64,000 nucleotides of DNA from DAIMZI01 sp036734025 (lineage in GTDB: Bacteria; Pseudomonadota; Alphaproteobacteria; Rhizobiales; Rhodomicrobiaceae): NCBI GenBank assembly GCA_036734025.1, contig DAIMZI010000009.1, positions 31,572 to 95,571 on the forward strand, given 5' to 3'. Below the pieces are notes generated by a model. The model made no database searches. It was given only the letters and a program-made list of their open reading frames with translations, and was not told the origin of the DNA. The position numbers and the translations under genes were made by a program. Every line of letters begins with the position of its first letter. The first letter of the stretch is position 1. Positions 16,988 through 26,617 of the stretch are shown here, piece by piece.

Positions 16988-18316
16988 GTGGCGACCCCTA
17001 CTTCGGCGCAAATCCTGAGCCGGCTTGAAAAGCTGCATCCCAAGCTGATCGACCTGTCGCTGGAGCGCATCGAACGGCTGATGCATGCCCTTGGCGATCC
17101 GCAGAACGGCCTGCCCCCGGTCATTCATGTGGCGGGAACGAACGGCAAGGGCTCGGTCGTCGCCTATCTGCGCGCCATGTTCGAAGCCGCGGGCAAGCGC
17201 GTGTGCGTTTACACCTCGCCGCATCTGCGCGACTTTCGCGAACGCATCGCGCTGCCCGCGCCCGGTGGCGCCGAGCCGATTTCGGAGGCCGAGCTGTGCG
17301 CGGTTCTGGACCGCGTTGAAACGGCGAATGCCGGCCGGCCGATAACCTTTTTCGAGATCACCACCGCCGCAGCATTCCTCGCCTTTTCAGAACAGACCGC
17401 CGATGTGGTGATCCTTGAAACCGGTCTCGGCGGGCGGCTGGATGCCACCAACATCATCGCCAGACCCGCTTTGAGCATCATTACCCCGGTCTCGATCGAC
17501 CATTGCACCTTTCTGGGCGATAATGTGCGCGCCATTGCAGGGGAGAAGGCCGGGATCATCAAGCCGGGCACTCCCTGCGTGGTCGGGCGCCAGTGCGATA
17601 CTGCGCTCGGCGTGTTGATTGAACGCGCCCATGAACTGGGCGCGCCGATGTTTGCCTTCGGTCATGACTGGGATGTGTTCGAGCAGCATGGGCGGCTGGT
17701 CTTTCAGGACGGCAATGCGCTCATCGACCTGCCGTTGCCGCGCTTGCTCGGGCGTCATCAGCTTGACAATGCGGGGATCGCAGTGGCTGCGGCCCGACAG
17801 CTCGCTCATCTGGGCCTGGGCGAAGAGCATATCGCGCGAGGACTTGGTAGCGCGGTCTGGCCGGGGCGCCTTGAACGGCTCGGGCCCGGCGCGCTCTATT
17901 CGCTCACCTTTCCGGGTTCGGAACTCTGGCTGGATGGCGGGCACAACGAGGCTGCCTCCAAGGCGCTGGCCTGCGCGATGGCCGAGCTTGAGGAGCGCGT
18001 CTCGTGTCCGCTGCACCTAATCATCGGGATGATGTCCACCAAGGACGCCGCCGCATTTCTCGCGCCATTCGAAGGGCTGGCGGAGTTTGTCGTGCCGCTT
18101 TCAATCCCCGGCCAGCCCAATGCCTACACGGCGGAGGAACTCTCCGACATGGCGAGGCATCAGGGGCTTTTTTCCGAGCCGGCATCTGATCTGGAAGATG
18201 CGTTCAATCTCAGCCGCAGCGTCGGGCGTGGGCCGGTCCGGCTGCTGATCACCGGTTCGTTGTACCTGGCCGGTGTTGTGCTTGAGGCCCACGAACATGG
18301 GCTGGCGCGCATATGA
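16988..18316 (+). CDS. folC: Bifunctional folylpolyglutamate synthase / dihydrofolate synthase
   Basis: Joins dihydropteroate and glutamate and extends the polyglutamate tail of folates. The 442-residue protein carries the Mur-ligase-family ATP loop GTNGKGS (residues 50-56), YTSPHLRDFRERI, FFEITTAAAFLAF, ETGLGGRLDATN, the carbamylated-lysine region AGEKAGIIKPG, and the C-terminal domain with DGGHNEAA. I chose the GTG at 16988, which has AAAGGA upstream and starts the conserved sequence; the frame is open to about 16919. Together with accD it forms the usual accD-folC pair. Confidence 0.95.
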   Translation: MATPTSAQILSRLEKLHPKLIDLSLERIERLMHALGDPQNGLPPVIHVAGTNGKGSVVAYLRAMFEAAGKRVCVYTSPHLRDFRERIALPAPGGAEPISEAELCAVLDRVETANAGRPITFFEITTAAAFLAFSEQTADVVILETGLGGRLDATNIIARPALSIITPVSIDHCTFLGDNVRAIAGEKAGIIKPGTPCVVGRQCDTALGVLIERAHELGAPMFAFGHDWDVFEQHGRLVFQDGNALIDLPLPRLLGRHQLDNAGIAVAAARQLAHLGLGEEHIARGLGSAVWPGRLERLGPGALYSLTFPGSELWLDGGHNEAASKALACAMAELEERVSCPLHLIIGMMSTKDAAAFLAPFEGLAEFVVPLSIPGQPNAYTAEELSDMARHQGLFSEPASDLEDAFNLSRSVGRGPVRLLITGSLYLAGVVLEAHEHGLARI

Positions 18317-18491
18317 ACCCCTTATGCAGGCATGCGTTCAGGGGCGCCTGATGCATGCGGCCAAACCGGACGGCCCGCATAATGACTTGGACGCATGCGC
18401 TCACTCGCGCTACCTTGACAAGCCTGCGACCTATCAGCAATACGGACGCCGCTTGAGCAGAATTTCCAACGTTCCGTCTGCGCCACCGCAG

Positions 18492-19406
18492 ATGCGGCCC
18501 CCCCTCGGGCCGCCAGCACAGAGCATCCGCGTCGGCCCTGCGCTCATTGCGGCCATGCTTGTCATTTTCGCGCTATCATGGCCCGTGCGGGCTTCGTGCG
18601 GCATCGACGATGCGCCCTGCGTGGTGCCGCTGGGAGAATATCGCGTGATGCTGCCAGCCAGTGCACGCCCTGTGACCGGTTTTCCCGCCGTGATGTTCTT
18701 TCATGGCTATGGCGCCTCGGCCCTGCAGACGCTGCGCAACAAGGCAATGGTCGATACGTTCCTGGCACGCGGCTATGCGCTGATCGCGCCCGAAGGAACC
18801 GCGCGCGAGGGCATGAAGGGGCGCACCTGGTCGTTTCATCCGCACAGGTTCAAGGCCCGCGACGAGATGGCCTTCACGCGGCAGGTCCTGAGCGATGCCA
18901 GCGCACGCCACGGCGTCGACCGCAAGCGCATTCTGCTCTCCGGCTTTTCGATCGGCGGTTCGCTGACATGGTATCTGGCATGCCAGGATCCGGGCCTTGC
19001 TGCGGCCTTTGCGCCAGTGGCCGGCGCGTTCTGGCGTCCGCATCCAGCAAGGGGCACGTGCGCCGGGCCGGTGCGGCTGTTGCATACGCATGGTTGGCGT
19101 GATGAGACCGTTCCGCTTGAAGGCCGTGTGCTGCGCAATGGCACGCTGTTGCAGGGCGATGTGTTCCACGGGCTTGAGCTGCTGCGTGATCTGAACCGCT
19201 GCGACGCGATGCGCGCCGATGCCTATGAGACAGATGGCGCGTTCTGGCGGCGCTGGTGGACGCGGTGCGCACCGAATTCGCGGCTTGAACTCGCGCTGAA
19301 TACGCAAGGGCACATGGTGCCGCCGGGCTGGGCCGAGATGGCCATTGACTGGTTCGAGCGCGAGGTCATCAACGCGCCACGGACCGCCGGCCAGACGGCA
19401 CATTGA
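18492..19406 (+). CDS. Secreted alpha/beta-hydrolase, PHB depolymerase / LpqC-like esterase
   Basis: A 304-residue exported serine hydrolase. After a hydrophobic signal peptide (cut near PVRA-S) the alpha/beta-hydrolase core shows an oxyanion region FFHGYG, the nucleophile elbow GFSIGGS, a probable acid in WRDETVP and the catalytic His in NTQGHMVP. These match the polyhydroxybutyrate depolymerase / feruloyl esterase-like (LpqC) family. Six cysteines could form periplasmic disulfides. Substrate not determinable; phasins elsewhere in the window make a polyester link attractive but unproven, since an extracellular enzyme would not act on internal granules. ATG 18492 chosen at the signal peptide; the Shine-Dalgarno is weak. 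Confidence 0.8.
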   Translation: MRPPLGPPAQSIRVGPALIAAMLVIFALSWPVRASCGIDDAPCVVPLGEYRVMLPASARPVTGFPAVMFFHGYGASALQTLRNKAMVDTFLARGYALIAPEGTAREGMKGRTWSFHPHRFKARDEMAFTRQVLSDASARHGVDRKRILLSGFSIGGSLTWYLACQDPGLAAAFAPVAGAFWRPHPARGTCAGPVRLLHTHGWRDETVPLEGRVLRNGTLLQGDVFHGLELLRDLNRCDAMRADAYETDGAFWRRWWTRCAPNSRLELALNTQGHMVPPGWAEMAIDWFEREVINAPRTAGQTAH

Positions 19407-19519
19407 CAGGACCGCTACTCCTGAGGGCGTCAAGATGGCGAAAGGGCGCCAAACGGGTGTGCGACCGAAAGGTGATCGCCGCAATGAAAATGATGAATGT
19501 ACGGACCGAACGCGATGAA

Positions 19520-19594
19520 TGGAGCGGGCGATGAGATTCGAACTCACGACCCCAACCTTGGCAAGGTTGTGCTCTACCCCTGAGCTACGCCCGC
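19520..19594 (-). tRNA. tRNA-Gly (GCC anticodon)
   Basis: Reading the minus strand gives a complete cloverleaf: acceptor arm GCGGGCG paired with CGCCCGC, D-arm with TAGCTCAGGGGTAGAG, anticodon loop CTTGCCAAG with anticodon GCC, T-arm with GTTCGAATC, discriminator T and an encoded CCA (19520-19522). Length 75 with CCA. Confidence 0.97.
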
Positions 19595-19710
19595 TCAACG
19601 ACGTATGATATTTGACAGCCGTTGGTGCGGCTGTGAATGGGTTTTATGGACGAATTGACGGGCGATTGCAAGTGCGCCTGTGAGCCGCCCGACGCAGACT
19701 GTCAGCGGAT

Positions 19711-20874
19711 TTATTGCGATGTGCCGGGCGGGGTGGTGTCCGCCTCGGTGCCCTGTCTGGCGCGCGCATCGGCGCTGAAGAAATTCATGATATCGCGCCT
19801 TGTCAGCATGCCGGCCAGACGCGTGCCGTCCATGACGATCATCCGCGTGTGCCCGCTGCGCGTCATGCGCTTGAGCACCTCCAGCGCCGGTTCGCTGGAC
19901 TGGGCGGATATCGCCGCGGTGACAGGCTGCATCACATCAAAGACTCGCGTTTGAGACCATGCGGCGCGCTCGGTCTTCTGCATGTCATCGAGCGTGATCA
20001 GCCCTACGACCTCTTCGCTATCGACCACCGGAAACGATTTGAACCCGAACTGGTAGAAGAAGCGCTCCGCGGCGTCTTCCAGCGTGATGTTGGCGGGCAA
20101 GGTGACCGGCGCTCGCGATATCACCTTTTCCGCGGGCGTGTCGTCCACGGTTTCATAGCTTCTCGCCTGCGCCCTTGCTGCCCCGGCTGCGGTATAGATG
20201 AAAAACCCGATCAGCACCTGCCACGTACCCGCGAGCAGGACGCCGGCATACATGTTGAATGCGCCAAGTCCCATCAGCGCAATGCCGAGCACCGCGCCGA
20301 CCGTGGCGGCCATGCGGGTTGCGCGGGGCAGGCTGCCCTGCCACCACCACAAGCCCGCGCGCAGGATGCGTCCGCCATCGAGCGGAAAAGCGGGGATCAG
20401 GTTGAATGTGGCCAGAAGGAAATTGATGAGCGCCAGATAGCCGACCACCGCGGCCATTGCCGGCACGCCGTCAACCAGGCCGCTCGACAAGAGCGCGTAG
20501 GACAGGGCGGCAAGGATCATGCTGGCGATCGGTCCGGCGATCGCGACCAGAAATTCGACCTTGGCCGTGCGCGGCTCCTCCTCAAGCTGAGCGACTCCGC
20601 CAAAGACAAAGAGCGTTATGCCGGATATGCGCAGGTGATAATTGCGCGCCACGATGGCGTGAGCCAGTTCATGAAAGATGAGCGAAGCAAACAGTCCCAG
20701 AGCGCCGACAACCGCCATCCACACATAAAGCGATTGCTCAAGACCGGGCAGGGCCGTGGGAAAATAGCCGGTGGCGAGAGACCAGACGATGAGGAAAGCC
20801 AGCAGGAACCAGGAAAGATCAAGCCCTATGCGAAAGCCGAGAATTGAAAAAAGGTAATAGCTCTTGCCGAACAT
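19711..20874 (-). CDS. Site-2-protease-family (M50) metalloprotease with CBS pair
   Basis: An integral membrane zinc protease of the S2P/SpoIVFB-like (M50) family that cuts membrane-bound substrates inside the bilayer. The 387-residue protein has six or so hydrophobic helices, the zinc motif HELAH (68-72), the second zinc/active-site motif NLIPAFPLDGGR (about 158-169), and after residue 240 two CBS repeats (VISRAPVTLPANITLEDA and VMQPVTAAISAQSS), which in other proteins bind adenine nucleotides. The CBS pair suggests control by energy state. Substrate unknown; no anti-sigma factor gene is adjacent. Start ATG 20874. Confidence 0.93.
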   Translation of the reverse strand: MFGKSYYLFSILGFRIGLDLSWFLLAFLIVWSLATGYFPTALPGLEQSLYVWMAVVGALGLFASLIFHELAHAIVARNYHLRISGITLFVFGGVAQLEEEPRTAKVEFLVAIAGPIASMILAALSYALLSSGLVDGVPAMAAVVGYLALINFLLATFNLIPAFPLDGGRILRAGLWWWQGSLPRATRMAATVGAVLGIALMGLGAFNMYAGVLLAGTWQVLIGFFIYTAAGAARAQARSYETVDDTPAEKVISRAPVTLPANITLEDAAERFFYQFGFKSFPVVDSEEVVGLITLDDMQKTERAAWSQTRVFDVMQPVTAAISAQSSEPALEVLKRMTRSGHTRMIVMDGTRLAGMLTRRDIMNFFSADARARQGTEADTTPPGTSQ

Positions 20875-20950
20875 CGCCGCCGTCTTTCCCGTTCGTTGTC
20901 AGGGGCAAAGCATCTGCCCTGCAAGACATGTAGCAATGCAACAGGGCCAA

Positions 20951-21034
20951 GAAAAGCCATCGGGCACAAACGAAAAGCCATCGGGCATAAACGAAAAGCC
21001 ATCGGGCACAAACGAAAAGCCGCAGGGCATGACG
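20951..21034. repeat. 21-bp tandem repeat, four copies
   Basis: Unit GAAAAGCCATCGGGCACAAAC repeated at 20951, 20972, 20993 and, degenerate at its end, 21014. Copies 1-3 differ by a single C/T change. It lies in the 217-base gap between the start of the M50 protease gene and the stop of acs. The period is a multiple of three, so reading frames stay open through it on both strands, but no supporting start or family is seen for any of them. Confidence 0.9.
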
Positions 21035-21091
21035 GCGCGATTGACGCAAGGCGGCGGAAGCGCCTCGTTCGGCGCTTCCTGTTCATACCGC

Positions 21092-23041
<1,950 letters not shown>

Positions 23042-23184
23042 CTTGCGCTTCTCCCACGATCCATTCTGGCGAATATTTTTGCGCTTGCATTATGTCGGGG
23101 CAAAGCGGCAGGCGCAACGCCCCGTTCGTCGAAGCATGCAGCGAAACGCTAGGTTGATTTGTGCCGCTCGTGCCGCACAAACAG

Positions 23185-23224
23185 AAAAGCCGCATCCTTT
23201 TATTACGTAAAGGATGCGGCTTTT
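23185..23224 (-). terminator. Strong hairpin terminator after the beta-barrel gene
   Basis: A perfect 16-base-pair stem (AAAAGCCGCATCCTTT at 23185-23200 with its complement at 23209-23224) around an 8-base loop. The A/T ends make it a rho-independent terminator readable in either direction. It sits 32 bases past the stop of the minus-strand beta-barrel gene and upstream of acs, insulating the two. Confidence 0.92.
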
Positions 23225-23256
23225 GTGCCGGGGTCGAATGGTCGGATGGAGCGCGC

Positions 23257-24516
23257 TCAGAATTGCGCGGTCAGCCCGACGAAACCGCCGATCTCCTCGA
23301 CTTCCTCGAACGCGATATAGGCGTCCTGCGTGCCGTCGATGATGACCTGCGGCGCTTCGGTGCGGCGGTAGCGTCCGCCAACTTCCAGCGCAACGCCCTC
23401 GCTAAGGCCAAAGCTCAGACCGCCTTCGAGATGCAAGGCCCAGACGGTTTCGTCCTTGCTGAGCTTGGCCGACGATGCCACGTCCGCCCCGCTGTTGCTG
23501 ATGAAAGTGTCGCATGGCGCGGTGGGCGCGCCTTTGCAGCCGACGATGCCAAAACCGTTACTAACCCAAAGCTGATCATAGGCCCAGGCCGCGGTGGCGT
23601 CGGCTTCATGAAATTCGGCGGTCGCCTTGACGGTGGCGAAGTAGCCGATTGGCAGGCCGACATCGGACATCGGGCCGCGCACGCTCAGGCCCAGGCCGAT
23701 ACCGGTGAAGTCCGATCTGATGCTGTTGTCATAGGCGAACTGGATGTTGCCGGCCTTGGGATCAAAATTGAACTTTCCTTCAGGATCGTTGTCGGTGAAC
23801 CCGGAAAAGTGCTCGTCCACCTCGACGGTGCCGAGCGTGGCGAACACCATCGGCTGAAGCATGTGCTGCGCGCCGCTCGGCGCAGGCAACGGCTCATCCT
23901 TGAGGCTCCAGTCCTTCATGCTCGGGGCCGGATCGCCGCCATAGTAGAACGTCGGGCGGAAGCCGAACGCGATCTCGCGTCGATCATAGTCGTTGCGGTA
24001 CTTGTAGTCGTTGATGTCGAACTGGTTGGTATCGACCCACTTGAAGGTGCGGCTGTCGTCCAGCTTTGGCGCAGGCAGCATCAGGTGAAAGCCCTTGTCG
24101 GCGTCGCCTGCCGCCTCGATCGAGCCGCTGCTGCTCACGTCCGACGAAATCACTGAGCCGCCGACGAAGAACGCGATCGAATAGTCGCCAAAGCGCTTGC
24201 CGATGAACGCCTCGCCCTCGAAGCCGGCGAAATCGTCGTCATTGTCGAAGCTCACGAACTTCGGATCGACGACTTCAACGCTGCTTTTGTCGATCTTCAG
24301 CTTGCGGAAAAAGTCGCTGCCCTCGCGATCCAGATGGCCATAAAGCCCGCGTGCGCTCAAGCCGACGAAATATTGGTGCGGCGTCTCGTAAACGCCCTTG
24401 GCCGTCTCGTCGCCACCCAGCAGATCAGCGCTGTGCGCAAGCGGTGCGCCTGCACACAGAGCCAGCGCGCTGACGGCCCCGATCACGGACCGCGCGCGCA
24501 GTTTCCCCATCGACAC
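23257..24516 (-). CDS. Outer membrane beta-barrel protein of unknown family
   Basis: A 419-residue exported protein: signal peptide ending near AHS-A, then a sequence of alternating amphipathic strands with many Gly, Asp and aromatic residues, ending in phenylalanine (TAQF), the usual recognition residue for BAM insertion. Recurrent segments such as FVGLSARGLYG, EGEAFIGKRFG, ALHLEGGLSFGLSEGVALEVGGRYRR and FVGLTAQF fit a porin-like or autotransporter-like barrel. A pair of cysteines (VGC ... PC) may form an external-loop disulfide. I do not recognise a named family. The start is GTG 24516 with GGGGGAG seven bases upstream (ATG 24510 is an alternative). A strong terminator follows. Confidence 0.75.
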   Translation of the reverse strand: MSMGKLRARSVIGAVSALALCAGAPLAHSADLLGGDETAKGVYETPHQYFVGLSARGLYGHLDREGSDFFRKLKIDKSSVEVVDPKFVSFDNDDDFAGFEGEAFIGKRFGDYSIAFFVGGSVISSDVSSSGSIEAAGDADKGFHLMLPAPKLDDSRTFKWVDTNQFDINDYKYRNDYDRREIAFGFRPTFYYGGDPAPSMKDWSLKDEPLPAPSGAQHMLQPMVFATLGTVEVDEHFSGFTDNDPEGKFNFDPKAGNIQFAYDNSIRSDFTGIGLGLSVRGPMSDVGLPIGYFATVKATAEFHEADATAAWAYDQLWVSNGFGIVGCKGAPTAPCDTFISNSGADVASSAKLSKDETVWALHLEGGLSFGLSEGVALEVGGRYRRTEAPQVIIDGTQDAYIAFEEVEEIGGFVGLTAQF

Positions 24517-24874
24517 GTCTCAACTCCCCCATCGCAACCGCCACACTCAGGCGGAACGCAACTGCAACTCTCCAGTGTCCGCGGCGCGATCCCCATCGCA
24601 ACCGCCGGTCAGGCCCAAATTCAGTAACGAATATAGGAACATAATCCGCGGTGTTCGCAATGATTATTTCGATTTTTCCGCAGGTCGGCTTCCCGATGCC
24701 GGCCGTTCAAGTCCGTTTTGCGCTGCTCGTGGCTGAAAGAACACTGCGCGTTTGTTCGCGCACGGCCATGACCGCCCAGCCATTGGGATCGCGCGCCGTG
24801 TTGCTGCGGCTTGACATGGCCGGTTTTCGCCGCCAAACCGACCGCAATGGCAAATGCGGGAGGCACGCAATATC
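24517..24874. other. Divergent intergenic region with direct repeat
   Basis: About 360 bases between the divergent beta-barrel and phosphatase genes; no convincing coding sequence. It carries two exact copies of CCCCATCGCAACCGCC at 24527-24542 and 24591-24606. The Shine-Dalgarno for the phosphatase (GGGAGG) is at 24858-24863. Confidence 0.5.
24527..24606. repeat. 16-base direct repeat upstream of beta-barrel gene
   Basis: CCCCATCGCAACCGCC occurs exactly at 24527-24542 and 24591-24606, 64 bases apart, immediately upstream of the beta-barrel gene start. The first copy overlaps that gene's ribosome-binding site. Could be a short duplication or a paired regulatory site. Confidence 0.6.
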
Positions 24875-25423
24875 GTGCAGTCGAGGTCGCCGGAAATCAT
24901 ACATGTGTGCCCGCTCGATGCGCTCGGGCGATCGGCTGATCATGCGCGCGTGGCGCATATGGTCACGCTGGTCAACGCCGAGGCCATGCGCGATCTGCAA
25001 ACGCCCGCCCATGTGCCAACGGAGCGCCATCTCCGGCTGGTGATGAACGACATTGCCGAGCCGCGCGACGGGCTGATCCCGCCCAGCGCGAGCCATGTCG
25101 AGGCGCTTGTCGATTTTGCCATGACGTGGGATCGCGCCGCGCCGATACTGGTTCATTGTCTCGCCGGTGTCAGCCGCTCCACAGCCGCGACCTTGATCAT
25201 GCTTTGCGTGCTCAACCCGAACACGCCCGAACAAAAGATCGCCCGCGTGCTGCAGGACGCATCGCCCACGGCCCGGCCAAACCGCATGCTGGTCGCCATC
25301 GCCGACAATGTCTTGAGGCGTGAAGGCCGCCTGCTGAGCGCATCAGAAGCCATGTCGCATGCCGCGCTGCTGGAAGCCGCACGGCCTTTCAGCGTGCCGG
25401 CGCGGATAGACCAGGCGGACTGA
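24875..25423 (+). CDS. Protein tyrosine phosphatase-superfamily protein
   Basis: A 182-residue cytoplasmic protein with the cysteine-phosphatase signature HCLAGVSRSTA (HCx5R type, written H-C-L-A-G-V-S-R-S) at about residues 90-100 and an upstream acidic residue in MNDIAEPRDG that may act as general acid. It resembles the short dual-specificity-like phosphatases common in Rhizobiales, whose substrates are not known. I chose GTG 24875, which has GGGAGG 11 bases upstream and starts just before the first conserved strand (IIHVCPLDAL); ATG 24854 has no ribosome-binding site. Converges with the alpha/beta hydrolase gene. Confidence 0.82.
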   Translation: MQSRSPEIIHVCPLDALGRSADHARVAHMVTLVNAEAMRDLQTPAHVPTERHLRLVMNDIAEPRDGLIPPSASHVEALVDFAMTWDRAAPILVHCLAGVSRSTAATLIMLCVLNPNTPEQKIARVLQDASPTARPNRMLVAIADNVLRREGRLLSASEAMSHAALLEAARPFSVPARIDQAD

Positions 25424-25450
25424 GCGAAAGGCCGGAGGGTCAACGCGCGC

Positions 25451-26203
25451 TCACGCGACCGATTTCAGGAACTCGATCACCCCGCCTTTGTGTACCGGAT
25501 CGCCGACGGACCTCATGTGATCGCGGCCGGGAATGTCGAGCACCGAGGCTGTGGGAATGAGCGCGGCGAGCTCGCGCGCCGAACCGGCCACCACATCCTG
25601 CGTGCCCACCGCGACCAGCACCGGGATCCTCAGCGCCCCGATTTCGGCCGCTGCGATCGGCTGGCGCGAGGAGCGGATGCACGCGGCAAGGGCGCGCCGG
25701 TCGCTGCCGGTCTGATCGGCGAACAGGCGAAAGCTGCGCGCGGCATCGCTCTTGACGTCCTCGGGCCGCTCCGCCTCCAGCGCCGCCGCGATGGGTCCGG
25801 CGCCGCCGACGCCATGAACAAGATTGATGCCCATGCCCGACAGCACCAGGCTGCGCACGCGCGGCTCGTGGCGCATGGCCAGGAATGCGCCGATGCGCGC
25901 GCCCATCGAATAGCCGATCACATGCGCCGCTTGCAGCCCCAGATGATCGAGCAGCCGACGTGCATCTTCAGCCATCAGCGGCGCGCCATAATCCTCCGGC
26001 GCATAAAGCTTGGCGCTGCGTCCATGGCCGCGATTGTCGAATGCAATGGTGCGAAAGCCTGCGTCCTTCAGCGCGCCGATCCAGCTCGTGCCGGCCCAGT
26101 TCGTCGCGACATTCGAGGCAAATCCGTGGATTAGAAGCACAGGCTCGCCGTCGCCCTCATCAATGAACGCTATATCGACCCCGTCGGAACTGAAATGCTG
26201 CAT
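25451..26203 (-). CDS. Alpha/beta-fold hydrolase
   Basis: A 250-residue soluble hydrolase. Core motifs: oxyanion strand LLIHGFAS, FDNRGHGRS, nucleophile elbow GYSMGAR, acid in VLVAVGTQDVVAGSA and the catalytic His in IPGRDHMRS. This is the arrangement of esterases, dienelactone-type and related hydrolases; substrate unknown. ATG 26203 has AAGGA upstream and starts the fold; the open frame above it overlaps the divergent zinc-finger gene region and is not conserved. It lies back-to-back with the zinc-finger and FAD monooxygenase genes. Confidence 0.88.
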   Translation of the reverse strand: MQHFSSDGVDIAFIDEGDGEPVLLIHGFASNVATNWAGTSWIGALKDAGFRTIAFDNRGHGRSAKLYAPEDYGAPLMAEDARRLLDHLGLQAAHVIGYSMGARIGAFLAMRHEPRVRSLVLSGMGINLVHGVGGAGPIAAALEAERPEDVKSDAARSFRLFADQTGSDRRALAACIRSSRQPIAAAEIGALRIPVLVAVGTQDVVAGSARELAALIPTASVLDIPGRDHMRSVGDPVHKGGVIEFLKSVA

Positions 26204-26360
26204 AGGCTGCCGTCCTTGCTCTTGCCGCGCGGCTTGCCGGTTGTGCACGCCGCCGCTTTGGCCTATCACCACCAACACGCAAGCGCAATTCGCCCGCCTG
26301 CCTGCCGTCATCGCCGGCACGGCGGCGCAAATCACCCGGCGGCCCGAAAAGGGGATGAAC

Positions 26361-26591
26361 ATGGCTGGCAGCGTTCCCAGATTCTGCAACGATATCGGGG
26401 TGGAGAAGATCCATATCGGCACCAAGGAATTCGAGTGCATCGGCGCGCGCGCGCCCCAGGACCATCCGCACATCTACCTCGACATGGGGGCGCGCAACCA
26501 GATCATCTGCCCTTATTGCTCCACCCTGTTCATCTATGACGCCAATCTGAGTGCGGATCAGAGCGACCCGCCCTTTTGCAGCGCGGGTTGA
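26361..26591 (+). CDS. Small zinc-finger (zf-CHCC / NDUFS6-like) protein
   Basis: A 76-residue protein with the zf-CHCC pattern: a Cys in FECIG, then HPHIYLDMG, then ICPYCSTLF. This motif occurs in the mitochondrial complex I subunit NDUFS6 and in short alphaproteobacterial proteins annotated only as zinc-finger domain proteins. An additional Cys lies at FCNDIG and another in FCSAG near the end. Start ATG 26361 is six bases after AAGGGG; ATG 26355 is too close to it. The FAD monooxygenase follows 26 bases later and is probably co-transcribed. A structural role in complex I is possible by analogy only. Confidence 0.85.
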   Translation: MAGSVPRFCNDIGVEKIHIGTKEFECIGARAPQDHPHIYLDMGARNQIICPYCSTLFIYDANLSADQSDPPFCSAG

Positions 26592-26617
26592 ACTGAGCGG
26601 GCGCATGGAGTGAGGCA

